Of a DNA stretch of 64,000 nucleotides, positions 1 to 7,646 are shown one piece after another. The stretch spans positions 496,001 through 560,000 of the forward strand of contig JBLNCN010000005.1 of NCBI GenBank assembly GCA_050260675.1, written 5' to 3'. The notes below the pieces were generated by a model. It had not been told where the DNA came from and ran no database searches. It saw only the letters and a list, made by a program, of their open reading frames with translations. This stretch comes from JBBDIP01 sp050260675 (GTDB lineage Bacteria > Bacillota > Sulfobacillia > Fermentithermobacillales > Fermentithermobacillaceae). A program made the translations under genes and the position numbers. The stretch's first letter is position 1, and each line of letters begins with the position of its first letter.

Positions 1-1019
1 ACTGGTGAAACGATCGGCAGGTGATCCGGCGTCCACGGCCTAAGGCCTGCGTATGACCTGACAACGTTTACGTCCCTTATGCAGGGGTAGAAACGCATAG
101 CTCTCCGGGCGAGCAATTCCAGCACCCGGGAACTGCAAGTCGTGTCAAACCCAACGAATTCCCTGCTTGAGCCTATGAGGAAGTTCCCGTGGGGCGTCGG
201 TTCGAAGACGAAGGCGATGCCGTACCGGTCCATGTCCGGCTCGACTTTTCGCTTCTCTTTGCTGCCGAATTTGGCCATGAGGTAGCCGAATTCCATCATC
301 TTGCGGCGGCCGACCTGCTGGGTACGTTCGGCAACCAGTATGTGCCCCTTCCGTGGGACAACGGGCACCTCGACTCCCACAGTCGCGGCGACCATAGGCG
401 TCCACACACCGGCGGCGAGGACCACTTTGGACGCGTATACCGGGCCGGCGGACGTATCTACGCCAGCGGCCTCGCCCGACTTGCCCCGCAGGACGGACCG
501 CACCTCGGTATGCAGCTTCACCACGGCGCCCATCCGCTTGGCCGCCTCGGTGAATCCAAATACCACCGCCATGGGGTCCAGAGACGAGTCGGACATGCAC
601 TCCACGAGCCCGATGATGTCTCTGGCCAGCCGCGGCTCGTCCTCGCGGACGGCCTTGCCCTCAAGGTACCGCATCGGTACTCCGGCCTCGCTCTGGCGCC
701 TGGCCCAATCCCTGGCGACCGGTTCTTGCGTTTCGTCCTCGACGGCAAGCGTGCTCCCGAGTCGCCGGTACTCAAAATCGTATCCAAGCTCGTGCTCGAG
801 AGTGTCGTACAGCTTCTGGCTCTCAAAGGTCATCTGGCTGTCAAAGCCGGGCATCTTGTCGGTGACCAGCACGTTTCCGTCGCAAGCCGACGACGTGCCC
901 GAGGCGGCGTCGCCCCGTTCCACCACCGTGACCGACAAGCCCATCTTGGACAGGTAATAAGCGACTGCGGACCCGATTACCCCGCAGCCCACAACAACGA
1001 CGTCGGAAGACTTACTCAC
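1..1019 (-). CDS. DAO-family FAD-dependent oxidoreductase subunit (partial, runs off left edge)
   Basis: The minus strand is open from a GTG at 1019 to the window edge, so only about 340 N-terminal residues are visible. The first residues form a Rossmann FAD site (VVVVGCGVIGSAVAYYLSK) followed by the Glu of an ADP-ribose binding strand (VTVVERG); near residue 325 lies the family-typical GLRPWTPDHLP. This is the architecture of D-amino-acid oxidase/sarcosine or glycine oxidase-like subunits. The GTG overlaps the stop of the upstream BFD-like gene by 8 nt, implying translational coupling. With the iron-sulfur and FAD/NAD subunits upstream it should form the substrate-oxidising subunit of a heteromeric dehydrogenase (HcnABC, opine oxidase or D-hydroxyproline dehydrogenase type). 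Substrate is inferred from the epimerase in the same operon. Family call is firm; substrate is not. Confidence 0.85.
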   Translation of the reverse strand, partial: MSKSSDVVVVGCGVIGSAVAYYLSKMGLSVTVVERGDAASGTSSACDGNVLVTDKMPGFDSQMTFESQKLYDTLEHELGYDFEYRRLGSTLAVEDETQEPVARDWARRQSEAGVPMRYLEGKAVREDEPRLARDIIGLVECMSDSSLDPMAVVFGFTEAAKRMGAVVKLHTEVRSVLRGKSGEAAGVDTSAGPVYASKVVLAAGVWTPMVAATVGVEVPVVPRKGHILVAERTQQVGRRKMMEFGYLMAKFGSKEKRKVEPDMDRYGIAFVFEPTPHGNFLIGSSREFVGFDTTCSSRVLELLARRAMRFYPCIRDVNVVRSYAGLRPWTPDHLPIVSP

Positions 1020-1284
1020 GGGTCTCACCTGCCAATACGCCGAAGGTCACAGGATTCGCGGGAGGGCGCGCCGATGCGGCAGGGACATCTGCGGTCCTCT
1101 TGGAAAGCTCCTGCGCGAGAATCCGGGTGATCAGGCTCTCGCAAGTCCTGCCCTGGCAGAGTCCCATCCCTGCCCTGGTCCTGCGCTTCACTCCAGTGAG
1201 GTCAGTGGCCCCCTGGGCAATAGCTCTCCTCACGTCTCCCACAGTCACTTCCTCGCACCTGCATACAATCACGTCATCGTCCAC
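1012..1284 (-). CDS. BFD-like [2Fe-2S]-binding protein
   Basis: A protein of about 90 residues starting at GTG 1284; GGGAGGTG lies 6 nt upstream, which favours this start over the GTG at 1293 that is part of the ribosome binding site. The N-terminus has CRCEEVT and, about 33 residues later, GLCQGRTC, giving the CxC...CxxxxC four-cysteine set of BFD/NirB-type [2Fe-2S] domains. In related dehydrogenases this domain is often fused to the C-terminus of the FAD/NAD subunit; here it is a separate gene. Its start overlaps the end of the ferredoxin gene and its end overlaps the DAO-type gene. Likely role: electron transfer between flavin centres. The C-terminal 30 residues are Ala/Pro-rich and of unknown use. 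Confidence 0.85.
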   Translation of the reverse strand: MDDDVIVCRCEEVTVGDVRRAIAQGATDLTGVKRRTRAGMGLCQGRTCESLITRILAQELSKRTADVPAASARPPANPVTFGVLAGETRE

Positions 1285-1717
1285 CGCCGGCACCTCCCTT
1301 TTTTCTCGCCATGCTCCTGACGACGCCCTCCATCCCCTTCGGGACCAGGACCGTTACTACCGCCGTGTGGTCGTACCGGGGCGGGCACACGACCGACAAC
1401 ACCTTGGCGTCGCATACAGGCGCGCCTTGCCTGTCGACCGCCTTCACGGTATCGCCGGGTGAAGGGAGTGGCAGGTACTCGTACGGAAACGCGACGGTGG
1501 CCTCCACCTCGGAGTAGTCGGGGTTCACCACGAAGATCGCGAGGCCTGAGCACGCGGGGATGCAGAGGCCGCACCCCGTGCACCTTTCGGCATCCAGGCT
1601 GGGGATGTTGGTGATGGGTTGCCCTATCGATATCGCGTGCCTGGGACACGCGGCTTCGCACGGATTGCAGGGTATCTCCTGGGGGCACTCGATTACTGCG
1701 CGCGGGCCGGTCTTCAT
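1274..1717 (-). CDS. 4Fe-4S ferredoxin-type electron transfer protein
   Basis: The ATG at 1717 overlaps the stop of the upstream FAD gene as ATGA and is preceded by GGAGGTG, so this start is preferred to the in-frame one 30 codons earlier. The 147-residue product holds two cysteine groups, CPQEIPCNPCEAACP and CTGCGLCIPACSG, typical of a 2[4Fe-4S] ferredoxin fold, followed by a domain of about 80 residues without recognised motifs and a Lys/Gly-rich tail. A ferredoxin subunit is not part of the minimal HcnABC set, but occurs in Firmicutes versions of these oxidoreductases. It probably passes electrons from the flavin subunits to a cellular ferredoxin or quinone acceptor; the acceptor cannot be told from sequence. 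Confidence 0.85.
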   Translation of the reverse strand: MKTGPRAVIECPQEIPCNPCEAACPRHAISIGQPITNIPSLDAERCTGCGLCIPACSGLAIFVVNPDYSEVEATVAFPYEYLPLPSPGDTVKAVDRQGAPVCDAKVLSVVCPPRYDHTAVVTVLVPKGMEGVVRSMARKKGGAGGGR

Positions 1718-2841
1718 ATCGCGGCACCTCCAATCGTCAGGCGCTCCTTGGCCTTGGCGCGGGCCTGGCCGAAGGGACCCATCCTGAGCGCGTCCAGCCT
1801 TGCACACGCCTCGTCAATCTCCTCACCGAGACGGCCAGGATCCCCGGCGCCAAGCGACCTGACGATGGAGAGGCCCGCCACCCGCCCCTCCTCCATGGCC
1901 GTGCTCGCCTCTTCAACTCCAGCAAGGTCCCCGGCCACGTAGACCCCGGGGACCGAACTCTCCATCTCCCTGGTGTGGGTTGGGACCCAGCCTCCCAGGG
2001 CCGGGGCGAAACCGAGATCGCAACCTGCCAAGCTGGCAAGTTTCAGGAACGGCCTAAGGCCCGTGGCCACGCAGACGGTATCCGCGTCCAGGGTCCTCTC
2101 CGTCCCCGCCACGGGCCGCCAGCCGGAGTCCAGTTGCACGATCTCCACTTGGCTGACCTCGCCGTCGCCTTTGGCCGCGTTTACGGTGTGAGAAGTAAGT
2201 ATGGGGACGCCTGCCCGCAACACTTTCGCGGCGTGTACGGCATATCCGCCCACGCCGGGCGCGGCTTCGACTATCGCTACGACCTCGGCTCCGGCCTGCA
2301 TCAGCTGGTAGCTCACGATGAGGCCGACGTTGCCCGAGCCCACCATGACGACCCGCAAGCCCGGCAGCACCCGCTCCACGTTGATCATGGTCTGAGCTGC
2401 CCCTGCTCCCATGACTCCCGGCAGGGTCCAGCCCTGGAACTGCACCGAGTTCTCCGACGCCCCGACTGCCAGCACGACCTTCTTTGCGCTCACGGTATCC
2501 TTCCAAGCCTGGCCCTTGCCCGCGTGGGACTCGTGGACGCCCCTGGCGACTTCCACCGCGTTCCCGTCAAAGATCCCGTAAGCGGAGGAGTCCAGCCACA
2601 CCTTGACGCCGGCGTCCAGCGCCTCTTTATACAGGATACGGGCTATATCGATGCCCCGGGTCCCGGCCCGGTGCTCCTTGGACCCGAAGAACTTATGGAT
2701 CTGTTTTTGGAGCTGGCCTCCCGGGTCCATGTTGGAATCAAGCAGGACCACGTCCAGCCCTGCCCGGGCAGCCTCGATCGATGCGCACAGACCGGCAGGC
2801 CCGGCCCCTATGACGCATACGTCAGCGTTCACAATCGCCAT
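1714..2841 (-). CDS. FAD/NAD(P)-binding oxidoreductase subunit (HcnB/SoxA-alpha-like)
   Basis: 375 residues of the pyridine nucleotide-disulfide oxidoreductase class. FAD site at the N-terminus (VCVIGAGPAGLCASIEAARAG), second nucleotide-binding GSGNVGLIVSYQLMQAG near residue 170, and the C-terminal FAD motif VPGVYVAGDLAG near residue 315. It resembles alpha subunits of hydrogen cyanide synthase HcnB, opine oxidase and D-hydroxyproline/D-proline dehydrogenases, but lacks the C-terminal BFD domain often fused there, which is supplied by a separate gene two positions downstream. The start overlaps the upstream [2Fe-2S] gene by 20 nt and the stop overlaps the ferredoxin start by 4 nt, so these are co-translated subunits of one complex. 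Confidence 0.9.
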   Translation of the reverse strand: MAIVNADVCVIGAGPAGLCASIEAARAGLDVVLLDSNMDPGGQLQKQIHKFFGSKEHRAGTRGIDIARILYKEALDAGVKVWLDSSAYGIFDGNAVEVARGVHESHAGKGQAWKDTVSAKKVVLAVGASENSVQFQGWTLPGVMGAGAAQTMINVERVLPGLRVVMVGSGNVGLIVSYQLMQAGAEVVAIVEAAPGVGGYAVHAAKVLRAGVPILTSHTVNAAKGDGEVSQVEIVQLDSGWRPVAGTERTLDADTVCVATGLRPFLKLASLAGCDLGFAPALGGWVPTHTREMESSVPGVYVAGDLAGVEEASTAMEEGRVAGLSIVRSLGAGDPGRLGEEIDEACARLDALRMGPFGQARAKAKERLTIGGAAI

Positions 2842-3148
2842 GGGCCCGGGCCTCCAGTCCGTATTGAGTCTCCACCGTCATTCCCTCCGATACAGGTGTC
2901 ACGCAGGTCTTCACATTTGGCACCCCGTTCACGACCATGACGCAATCGGTGCACTGCCCGATGCCGCAAAAGAGCCCTCGGGGTTCGTGCCGCTTCTGCG
3001 TGTACCTGTTCACCCGGATCCCGGCGGCGAAGAGGGCTGCGGCGATGCTCTCTCCTTCCCTCGCCAGGACCTGCTTCCCGTCCACGGTGATAGAGACCGC
3101 GCGCCTGTCCGGCAGGTCTCCCAGGATGGGGTGCGCTGTGATTCTCAT
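2822..3148 (-). CDS. (2Fe-2S)-binding subunit of amino-acid dehydrogenase (HcnA/SoxA N-terminal-like)
   Basis: 108 residues. The centre carries FCGIGQCTDCVMVVNG followed about 13 residues later by one more Cys (KTCVTPV), the four ligands of a plant-type [2Fe-2S] cluster. The stretch VSITVDGKQVLAREGESIAAAL is the usual N-terminal half of this family (gamma subunit of D-hydroxyproline dehydrogenase, HcnA, sarcosine oxidase alpha N-terminus). It lies 27 nt downstream of the epimerase gene and overlaps the FAD subunit. Role: relays electrons from the FAD subunits. Very likely a real subunit; the enzyme's substrate is inferred. Confidence 0.9.
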   Translation of the reverse strand: MRITAHPILGDLPDRRAVSITVDGKQVLAREGESIAAALFAAGIRVNRYTQKRHEPRGLFCGIGQCTDCVMVVNGVPNVKTCVTPVSEGMTVETQYGLEARAHGDCER

Positions 3149-3175
3149 CTGGATTCCTCCTACTCTGCCGCGTCT

Positions 3176-4186
3176 CTATTCTCCTAATAGGAAACCCGCC
3201 TTGAGCGGGTCATCCGGATCCACTACGAACTGATGGATGCCGGTCACGTATGCGCTGCCCGTTATCTGCGGTATTACCGCGGTGTAGCCGGCGACCTCCG
3301 TCGTGCCAATCACCCTAGACCTGAAGATGGTGCCGATGATGCTCTCATGGACGAACTCCTGGTTCAGCCCAATGAGACCCTTGGCGAAGAGGGCGGCCAG
3401 CTTAGCCGATGTCCCGGTCCCGCACGGGGACCTATCCAGCGCGTCTCCGGTGATCAGCACCGCGTTCTGGCAATGGGCGTCGGGGTGCTTTGGAGGACCG
3501 TAGAACTCCACGTGGGTGAGGCCGCTGATGAAGGGCTTCTCCGGGTGAACAACTTCGATCTGCTCGTTCACTGCGTCCCGAATCACGTGCCCGACGCGCA
3601 CCAGCTGCCCCGCGGACTTGGGCGTGATCTCGAGCCCGAAGTCCGAGGCTTTCACTATGGCGTAGAAGTTGCCTCCGTACGCGATGTCCAGGACTACTGT
3701 CCCGAACCCCGGCACATCTACAGCCACGTCCCTCTTGTAGAGGAAAGACGGTATGTTGGTGAGGGTCACCGATTTCGCGACCTGGCCTTCCACCTGGACC
3801 TCGGTCTCCACCAGGCCGGCGGGAGTCTCGAGGGTGATGCGTGTAACGGGTTCTGTCACCGGAACCATGCCGGCCTCCACAAGCGCGGTGCAGCACCCGA
3901 TGGTGTCGTGGCCGCACATGGGAAGGTAGCCCCCGGCCTCTATGTAGACGACTCCAAAGTCGGCTCTCGGGTCCGACGGCTCGAACAGGAGGGCTCCGGA
4001 CATTACGCTGTGCCCTCTGGGTTCCTGCATGAGCATTGTACGAAGCCAGTCCATATGGTCCCGGAGGTAGACCATCTTCTCACCGGCAGTCACGCCGGGT
4101 ATGCGTGGCAACCCTCCGGTCACGTTCCGGGTCGGCTCCCCGCCGGTGTGAGTGTCAATCGCAGTTATCATCCGCTCGAACCGCAA
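3176..4186 (-). CDS. Proline racemase family, probable 4-hydroxyproline 2-epimerase
   Basis: 336 residues, the family length. Both catalytic cysteines are present: Cys91 in MCGHDTIGC and Cys255 in DRSPCGTGTS. Two cysteines indicate a racemase/epimerase; trans-3-hydroxyproline dehydratases of the same family have Thr in place of one. The MCGH and DRSPCGTG contexts occur in proline racemases and 4-hydroxyproline epimerases. Its position directly before a flavin/iron-sulfur D-amino-acid-type dehydrogenase is the known arrangement for trans-4-hydroxy-L-proline breakdown, where the epimer cis-4-hydroxy-D-proline is oxidised. The rest of that pathway (deaminase, aldehyde dehydrogenase) is not visible and may lie to the left of the window. 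Proline racemase remains an alternative. Confidence 0.88.
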   Translation of the reverse strand: MRFERMITAIDTHTGGEPTRNVTGGLPRIPGVTAGEKMVYLRDHMDWLRTMLMQEPRGHSVMSGALLFEPSDPRADFGVVYIEAGGYLPMCGHDTIGCCTALVEAGMVPVTEPVTRITLETPAGLVETEVQVEGQVAKSVTLTNIPSFLYKRDVAVDVPGFGTVVLDIAYGGNFYAIVKASDFGLEITPKSAGQLVRVGHVIRDAVNEQIEVVHPEKPFISGLTHVEFYGPPKHPDAHCQNAVLITGDALDRSPCGTGTSAKLAALFAKGLIGLNQEFVHESIIGTIFRSRVIGTTEVAGYTAVIPQITGSAYVTGIHQFVVDPDDPLKAGFLLGE

Positions 4187-4216
4187 GGCGGCGCCTCCTC
4201 GCTTGGCTGGGGTAGC

Positions 4217-5455
4217 TCACTTGCCCCAGTTGGTGTAATAGGGGACCGGGGCCGGCACTTCCACTCTGCCTGCCTTCACCACTAGTCGCACGTTCCGGAG
4301 GTTGCGGATATCGGCCAACGGGTCTCCCTCTATTGCCACGAAATCGGCTATCTTGTCTTTCTCGATGGTCCCCAGGTCCGCCGACCGGCCGAGGGCCTCC
4401 GCCGCGACCCTTGTGGCGGCGCAGATGGTATTCATCTCCCCGTACCCGAACTCGACGAACATCTCGATCTCATCGTGGTAGAGCGAAAACTCAACATCGG
4501 GGATGACAAGATCGGTGCCCACCGCCATTTTGATGCCGGCGGCAGCGGCCTTTTGGAATTGACTTCCCAGCATCTCATCTGTGTGAATCCACCAGTCGGC
4601 GTACTTGGCCAAAAAGCCGCGGCGGAAATCCCCCACGCCCTCCGGGTCTTCCTTGGCCTTGCGCGCTGCTTTCGCTGTGGTGTGGTAGGCGATCATGGTG
4701 GGGATCAGGTAGGTGCCTCGCTCGGCCATCATCTCCCGCACCTCATCGGTGAGGTGGGTGCCGTGCTCTATGGTATCGACGCCGGCCTCCACAGCCATCT
4801 TGCACGCGGGCATGATCGCGGCGTGGCAGGCGACCCGGTAGCCGCGCCTGTGGGCCTCATCGACCCCGGCGTCCAGTTCCTCCTGCCTGTACTCGGGGGT
4901 TTCGGAGCGGTGGCTGGTGAGGATCTTGATTAGGTCCGCCCCGTCCCGTATTTGCTCCCGCACAGCCTTCCGCACTTCCTCGGGCCCGTCGGCGATCCTG
5001 CACATCTTGTACCCGTCGGAACCGTGGCCGCCGGTCATGCATATTCCCTTTCCCGCAGTGAAGACCCGGGAGCCGGGTATGTATCCCAGTTCGATGGCCC
5101 TGCGCATCTTGAGCCCCAGCCCGCTGGCCAGGTCGCGGACGGTGGTCACGCCCTTCTCCAGGGTCGATCGCAGGTTGCGGGCCGCAAGACAGGCGGCAAG
5201 GCCGTCCCCACCCTCTCCCTCGTATTCAGCCCGGTTGGAGTGGCTGTACCAGTAGTCCACATGCACGTGCATGTCGATGAGGCCGGGAAGGACCGTGTAC
5301 CGGGAGAGATCGACCACCTTCGCGCCTTCCGGGATCCCGTCACCCGGACTGATCACGCCGGCTATCCGGCCTCCTTGAACCCAGATCGACGCGCCCTTGA
5401 CCGGAGCGCCTCCGTTCCCGTCAATGAGCGTCCCGCAGCGATACACCTCGTTCAT
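4217..5455 (-). CDS. Amidohydrolase family protein (imidazolonepropionase/prolidase-like)
   Basis: 412 residues with the full metal-dependent amidohydrolase set: HVH at residues 63-65 (DMHVHVDY), bridging Lys177 (ADLIKILTS), His211 (VACHAAI), His231 (TIEHGTHL) and catalytic Asp315 (AVGTDL). This pattern belongs to the subfamily that includes Xaa-Pro dipeptidases (prolidase-like Sgx9260/Cc2672 type) and imidazolonepropionase relatives. Next to a proline/hydroxyproline epimerase, cleavage of Xaa-Pro or N-acyl-proline substrates is a reasonable inference, not shown by sequence. It lies 30 nt upstream of the epimerase gene and so probably belongs to the same operon; a strong hairpin separates it from the membrane cassette upstream. 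Confidence 0.85.
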   Translation of the reverse strand: MNEVYRCGTLIDGNGGAPVKGASIWVQGGRIAGVISPGDGIPEGAKVVDLSRYTVLPGLIDMHVHVDYWYSHSNRAEYEGEGGDGLAACLAARNLRSTLEKGVTTVRDLASGLGLKMRRAIELGYIPGSRVFTAGKGICMTGGHGSDGYKMCRIADGPEEVRKAVREQIRDGADLIKILTSHRSETPEYRQEELDAGVDEAHRRGYRVACHAAIMPACKMAVEAGVDTIEHGTHLTDEVREMMAERGTYLIPTMIAYHTTAKAARKAKEDPEGVGDFRRGFLAKYADWWIHTDEMLGSQFQKAAAAGIKMAVGTDLVIPDVEFSLYHDEIEMFVEFGYGEMNTICAATRVAAEALGRSADLGTIEKDKIADFVAIEGDPLADIRNLRNVRLVVKAGRVEVPAPVPYYTNWGK

Positions 5456-5488
5456 CTAGAGACCTCCCTGTGGCACTTGCCTGAACCT

Positions 5489-5516
5489 AGCCCCAGGCCT
5501 GCGCGCGCCTGGGGCT
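5489..5516 (-). terminator. Intercistronic hairpin, 10-bp perfect arms
   Basis: AGCCCCAGGC and GCCTGGGGCT form a perfect 10-bp stem with an 8-nt loop in the 87-nt gap between the last membrane-cassette gene and the amidohydrolase gene. No run of U follows on the minus strand, so it may be a leaky terminator or an RNA-processing/stability hairpin that sets different levels for the two halves of the operon. Confidence 0.6.
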
Positions 5517-5542
5517 CGGCTTGTAAGCATCTCTTACGCCTT

Positions 5543-6151
5543 CTAGACTTTGGCTACCTTCAGCCATTCCTGAAGAAGGAACTGCAGTCTTCCCAAAAGG
5601 GCCGAGATGCGGCTCATAACCGTGGAGCCGAAAGTGGCCCCGAACGCCACCAGGAGGAACGACCGTCCCAGCATGGACATACCTTTCATCGGCTGCTTGC
5701 TTACAGGTACGGTGAAGTAGAAATACACCACGACCGCCACGACTCCCACCACGAAGACGATGTTGTTGACGGTGTTGAGCGGCATGAAGGTGGCGGCTAT
5801 CTGGCTGATGAAGGTAGCCGTGTTCCTGGTCAGCACGTATGACGCCCCGACGCCGACCCAGAAGCCCATCGGTATCCGGGATACCCATGAGTACTTGGGG
5901 ACGAACCGCAGGTACATCATGAGCCCCAGCGCCAGAGGGATGATCTGAAGGTACTTTCCGTTCTGGATGATGTCGACGGCTACGGCCGGCTTAAGGTAGT
6001 TGTGGTATGTGAGCACTATGCCGTTGGCGGCGGTGATGCCCACCATGACCGTCTCCGCGAACCTGAACACCTTATTGTCCTTGTACAGGACCAAGGTATA
6101 TATGGCGAGCGTGAAGAACGCGGCCATCCAAGTCTGAACCGTTACGCTCAT
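5543..6151 (-). CDS. Polytopic membrane protein of unknown function (cassette gene 4)
   Basis: About 202 residues from the ATG at 6151, which has GGGAGGTG just upstream and overlaps the previous gene by 4 nt; an in-frame start 17 codons earlier would lie inside that gene. About six hydrophobic segments are visible, for example TWMAAFFTLAIYTLVLY, AETVMVGITAANGIVLTY, LQIIPLALGLMMYLRFV and NIVFVVGVVAVVVYFYFTV, so it is almost wholly membrane-embedded. There is no ATP-binding motif, no signal peptide and no family I can name. Stop-start overlap with its neighbour implies fixed stoichiometry in a membrane complex. Function unknown. Confidence 0.8.
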   Translation of the reverse strand: MSVTVQTWMAAFFTLAIYTLVLYKDNKVFRFAETVMVGITAANGIVLTYHNYLKPAVAVDIIQNGKYLQIIPLALGLMMYLRFVPKYSWVSRIPMGFWVGVGASYVLTRNTATFISQIAATFMPLNTVNNIVFVVGVVAVVVYFYFTVPVSKQPMKGMSMLGRSFLLVAFGATFGSTVMSRISALLGRLQFLLQEWLKVAKV

Positions 6152-7002
6152 TTCGCGGCACCTCCCGCGTGCGGACTCCGTTTCCTGTTGCCGTAGAGCC
6201 AACTGAGGTTCCCGAGGACGATTAGGATAATTACCAGCACGTGGGCCGCGGACTGAGCGTCCATGCCCATGATGGCAGGGCCGGGGTTCTTGGTCAGGAG
6301 TTCATACTCGGCCGCCCCGCGAAGTCCTCCGAGGATGCCCTTATACTGCTTGGAGGAGTAGTAGGGCATCTCCGTCGGGAACTGGATTGCCGTGGTCCCA
6401 ACGGCCATGGGGATGTTGTAGGGGATCGACACCATCTTGAGGTAGTTCTCCGCAGGGCTGGGCACGACCGCCATCATGTCGATCAGGAGGTCGGCGTCCT
6501 TCAGCGACTTGAAGTTCTGCATGATCGGCAGCTGTTCGAGGGACGTCCCGGCCATGTCCACGTAGGCGGCGCCTTCCCAGAAGTTATCCACCATCTTCTG
6601 CATGGTCACTTCTCCGCCCGGCTTGTAGCCGAGGTTCACCCAGTCCACTCCGTACGTCTTGCCCAGCTCCTGCCCGAGTTTCCGGGTGATGGGCTCCGTC
6701 ACGTTGGCGCCTTCGTCCACGTTGGACCACATGACTATCTTGATGTTCTTGGCGAATGCCTGCCGGTACAGCGTGGTTACCATCGGGCTTAGCTCGACGA
6801 TTGAGTCGCTGCGGTAGTCGATGGCAAGGGCAATGGTCCCGCCGTCCGGTACTGCGTCGACCGCAGCGTAGAAGTCCTGGCTTGCCTGACCGGTCAGTAT
6901 CGGCAGTCCCCATGGCTTTATGATAGGTAGAGCAACGACAATGATTAGAGCGATGTAGTAGTAGCGCCGGTCGAGGTTGCCGAGTTTTTCCCAAACGTTC
7001 AT
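6148..7002 (-). CDS. Bitopic membrane protein with large extracytoplasmic domain, unknown function (cassette gene 3)
   Basis: 284 residues. One N-terminal membrane segment (YYYIALIIVVALPIIKPWG), a soluble domain of roughly 210 residues and one C-terminal segment (AAHVLVIILIVLGNLSWLYG) followed by a basic tail (RKRS), suggesting both ends in the cytoplasm and the domain outside. The domain begins GGTIALAIDYRSDSIVELSP and contains an alternating strand-helix pattern (KIVMWSNVDEG, YVDMAG, DLLIDMMAVV) that suggests an alpha/beta fold. No family recognised. GGGGGTGG precedes the ATG by 4 nt. It overlaps the next cassette gene by 4 nt. Confidence 0.8.
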   Translation of the reverse strand: MNVWEKLGNLDRRYYYIALIIVVALPIIKPWGLPILTGQASQDFYAAVDAVPDGGTIALAIDYRSDSIVELSPMVTTLYRQAFAKNIKIVMWSNVDEGANVTEPITRKLGQELGKTYGVDWVNLGYKPGGEVTMQKMVDNFWEGAAYVDMAGTSLEQLPIMQNFKSLKDADLLIDMMAVVPSPAENYLKMVSIPYNIPMAVGTTAIQFPTEMPYYSSKQYKGILGGLRGAAEYELLTKNPGPAIMGMDAQSAAHVLVIILIVLGNLSWLYGNRKRSPHAGGAAK

Positions 7003-7013
7003 CTCGCCACCCC

Positions 7014-7628
7014 CTATTCGCCTGCCGGCGCATACGACCGGTCAATGCCGAAGATCACTCTGATCGCCGTGATGAACGCGCCTATGGTTGCTCCGAGTAT
7101 GACCGCCCGCATAGCGGAGGCGGTAGCGATGTTCATGATCCACTTGGTCGCTGTTCCGAATCCGGGGAAGATCGCCTCACCGATTGGAGCGTTGCCCAGG
7201 AGCACCAGGACGCCGGCGGTGAGAAGGATCGCGGCATCCCGGCTTCTGGCCCTAAAAGCCCGGTAAGCGGCCGAGACGATGTAGAAGGCCAGCACCGAGT
7301 AGAAAGTCGCGCCGATCGGCACGGTGGTAGCGTTGAAGATCCAGGAGTACGTGGGGGCTGTGGGCCCGGTAACGACCCCTAGCAGTAGATAGCCGTAAGT
7401 GATGGCCAGTAGTACCAAAGATAGGTCCCAGTCCTTGCCTTTGCGCTTTACGTTGCGGCTGTGGACCGCTGTGAGGTTCACAAGACCGATGCAGCACACG
7501 ATGGCGGTGCTGAGGATGAACCACTTGTCGACCTCTTCGACGGCCTCTTTGCCCAGACCGAAGAAACCGCCAATGAGTATCACTGCCGCCGAAAACACGG
7601 TCAACGCGTAGGGCAGATTCCTCTTCAC
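7014..7628 (-). CDS. Polytopic membrane protein of unknown function (cassette gene 2)
   Basis: About 204 residues from the GTG at 7628, placed 8 nt after AAGGAG; a GTG at 7637 is possible but overlaps the ribosome binding site. Six likely membrane helices (LPYALTVFSAAVILIGGFFG, ILSTAIVCCIGLVNL, LVLLAITYGYLLLGVV, FYSVLAFYIVSAAY, ILLTAGVLVLLGN, AVILGATIGAFITAI). Similar in size and topology to cassette gene 4 but with no obvious sequence similarity. Lies 11 nt upstream of gene 3 and 18 nt downstream of gene 1. Function unknown; presumably part of the same membrane assembly. Confidence 0.8.
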   Translation of the reverse strand: MKRNLPYALTVFSAAVILIGGFFGLGKEAVEEVDKWFILSTAIVCCIGLVNLTAVHSRNVKRKGKDWDLSLVLLAITYGYLLLGVVTGPTAPTYSWIFNATTVPIGATFYSVLAFYIVSAAYRAFRARSRDAAILLTAGVLVLLGNAPIGEAIFPGFGTATKWIMNIATASAMRAVILGATIGAFITAIRVIFGIDRSYAPAGE

Positions 7629-7646
7629 ACGTCTCACTCCTTTCTC

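Noticed and set aside
189..1130. Long plus-strand frames opposite the dehydrogenase operon and similar antisense frames elsewhere.
   Set aside because: They are shadows of high-GC genes on the other strand, lacking ribosome binding sites and domains.
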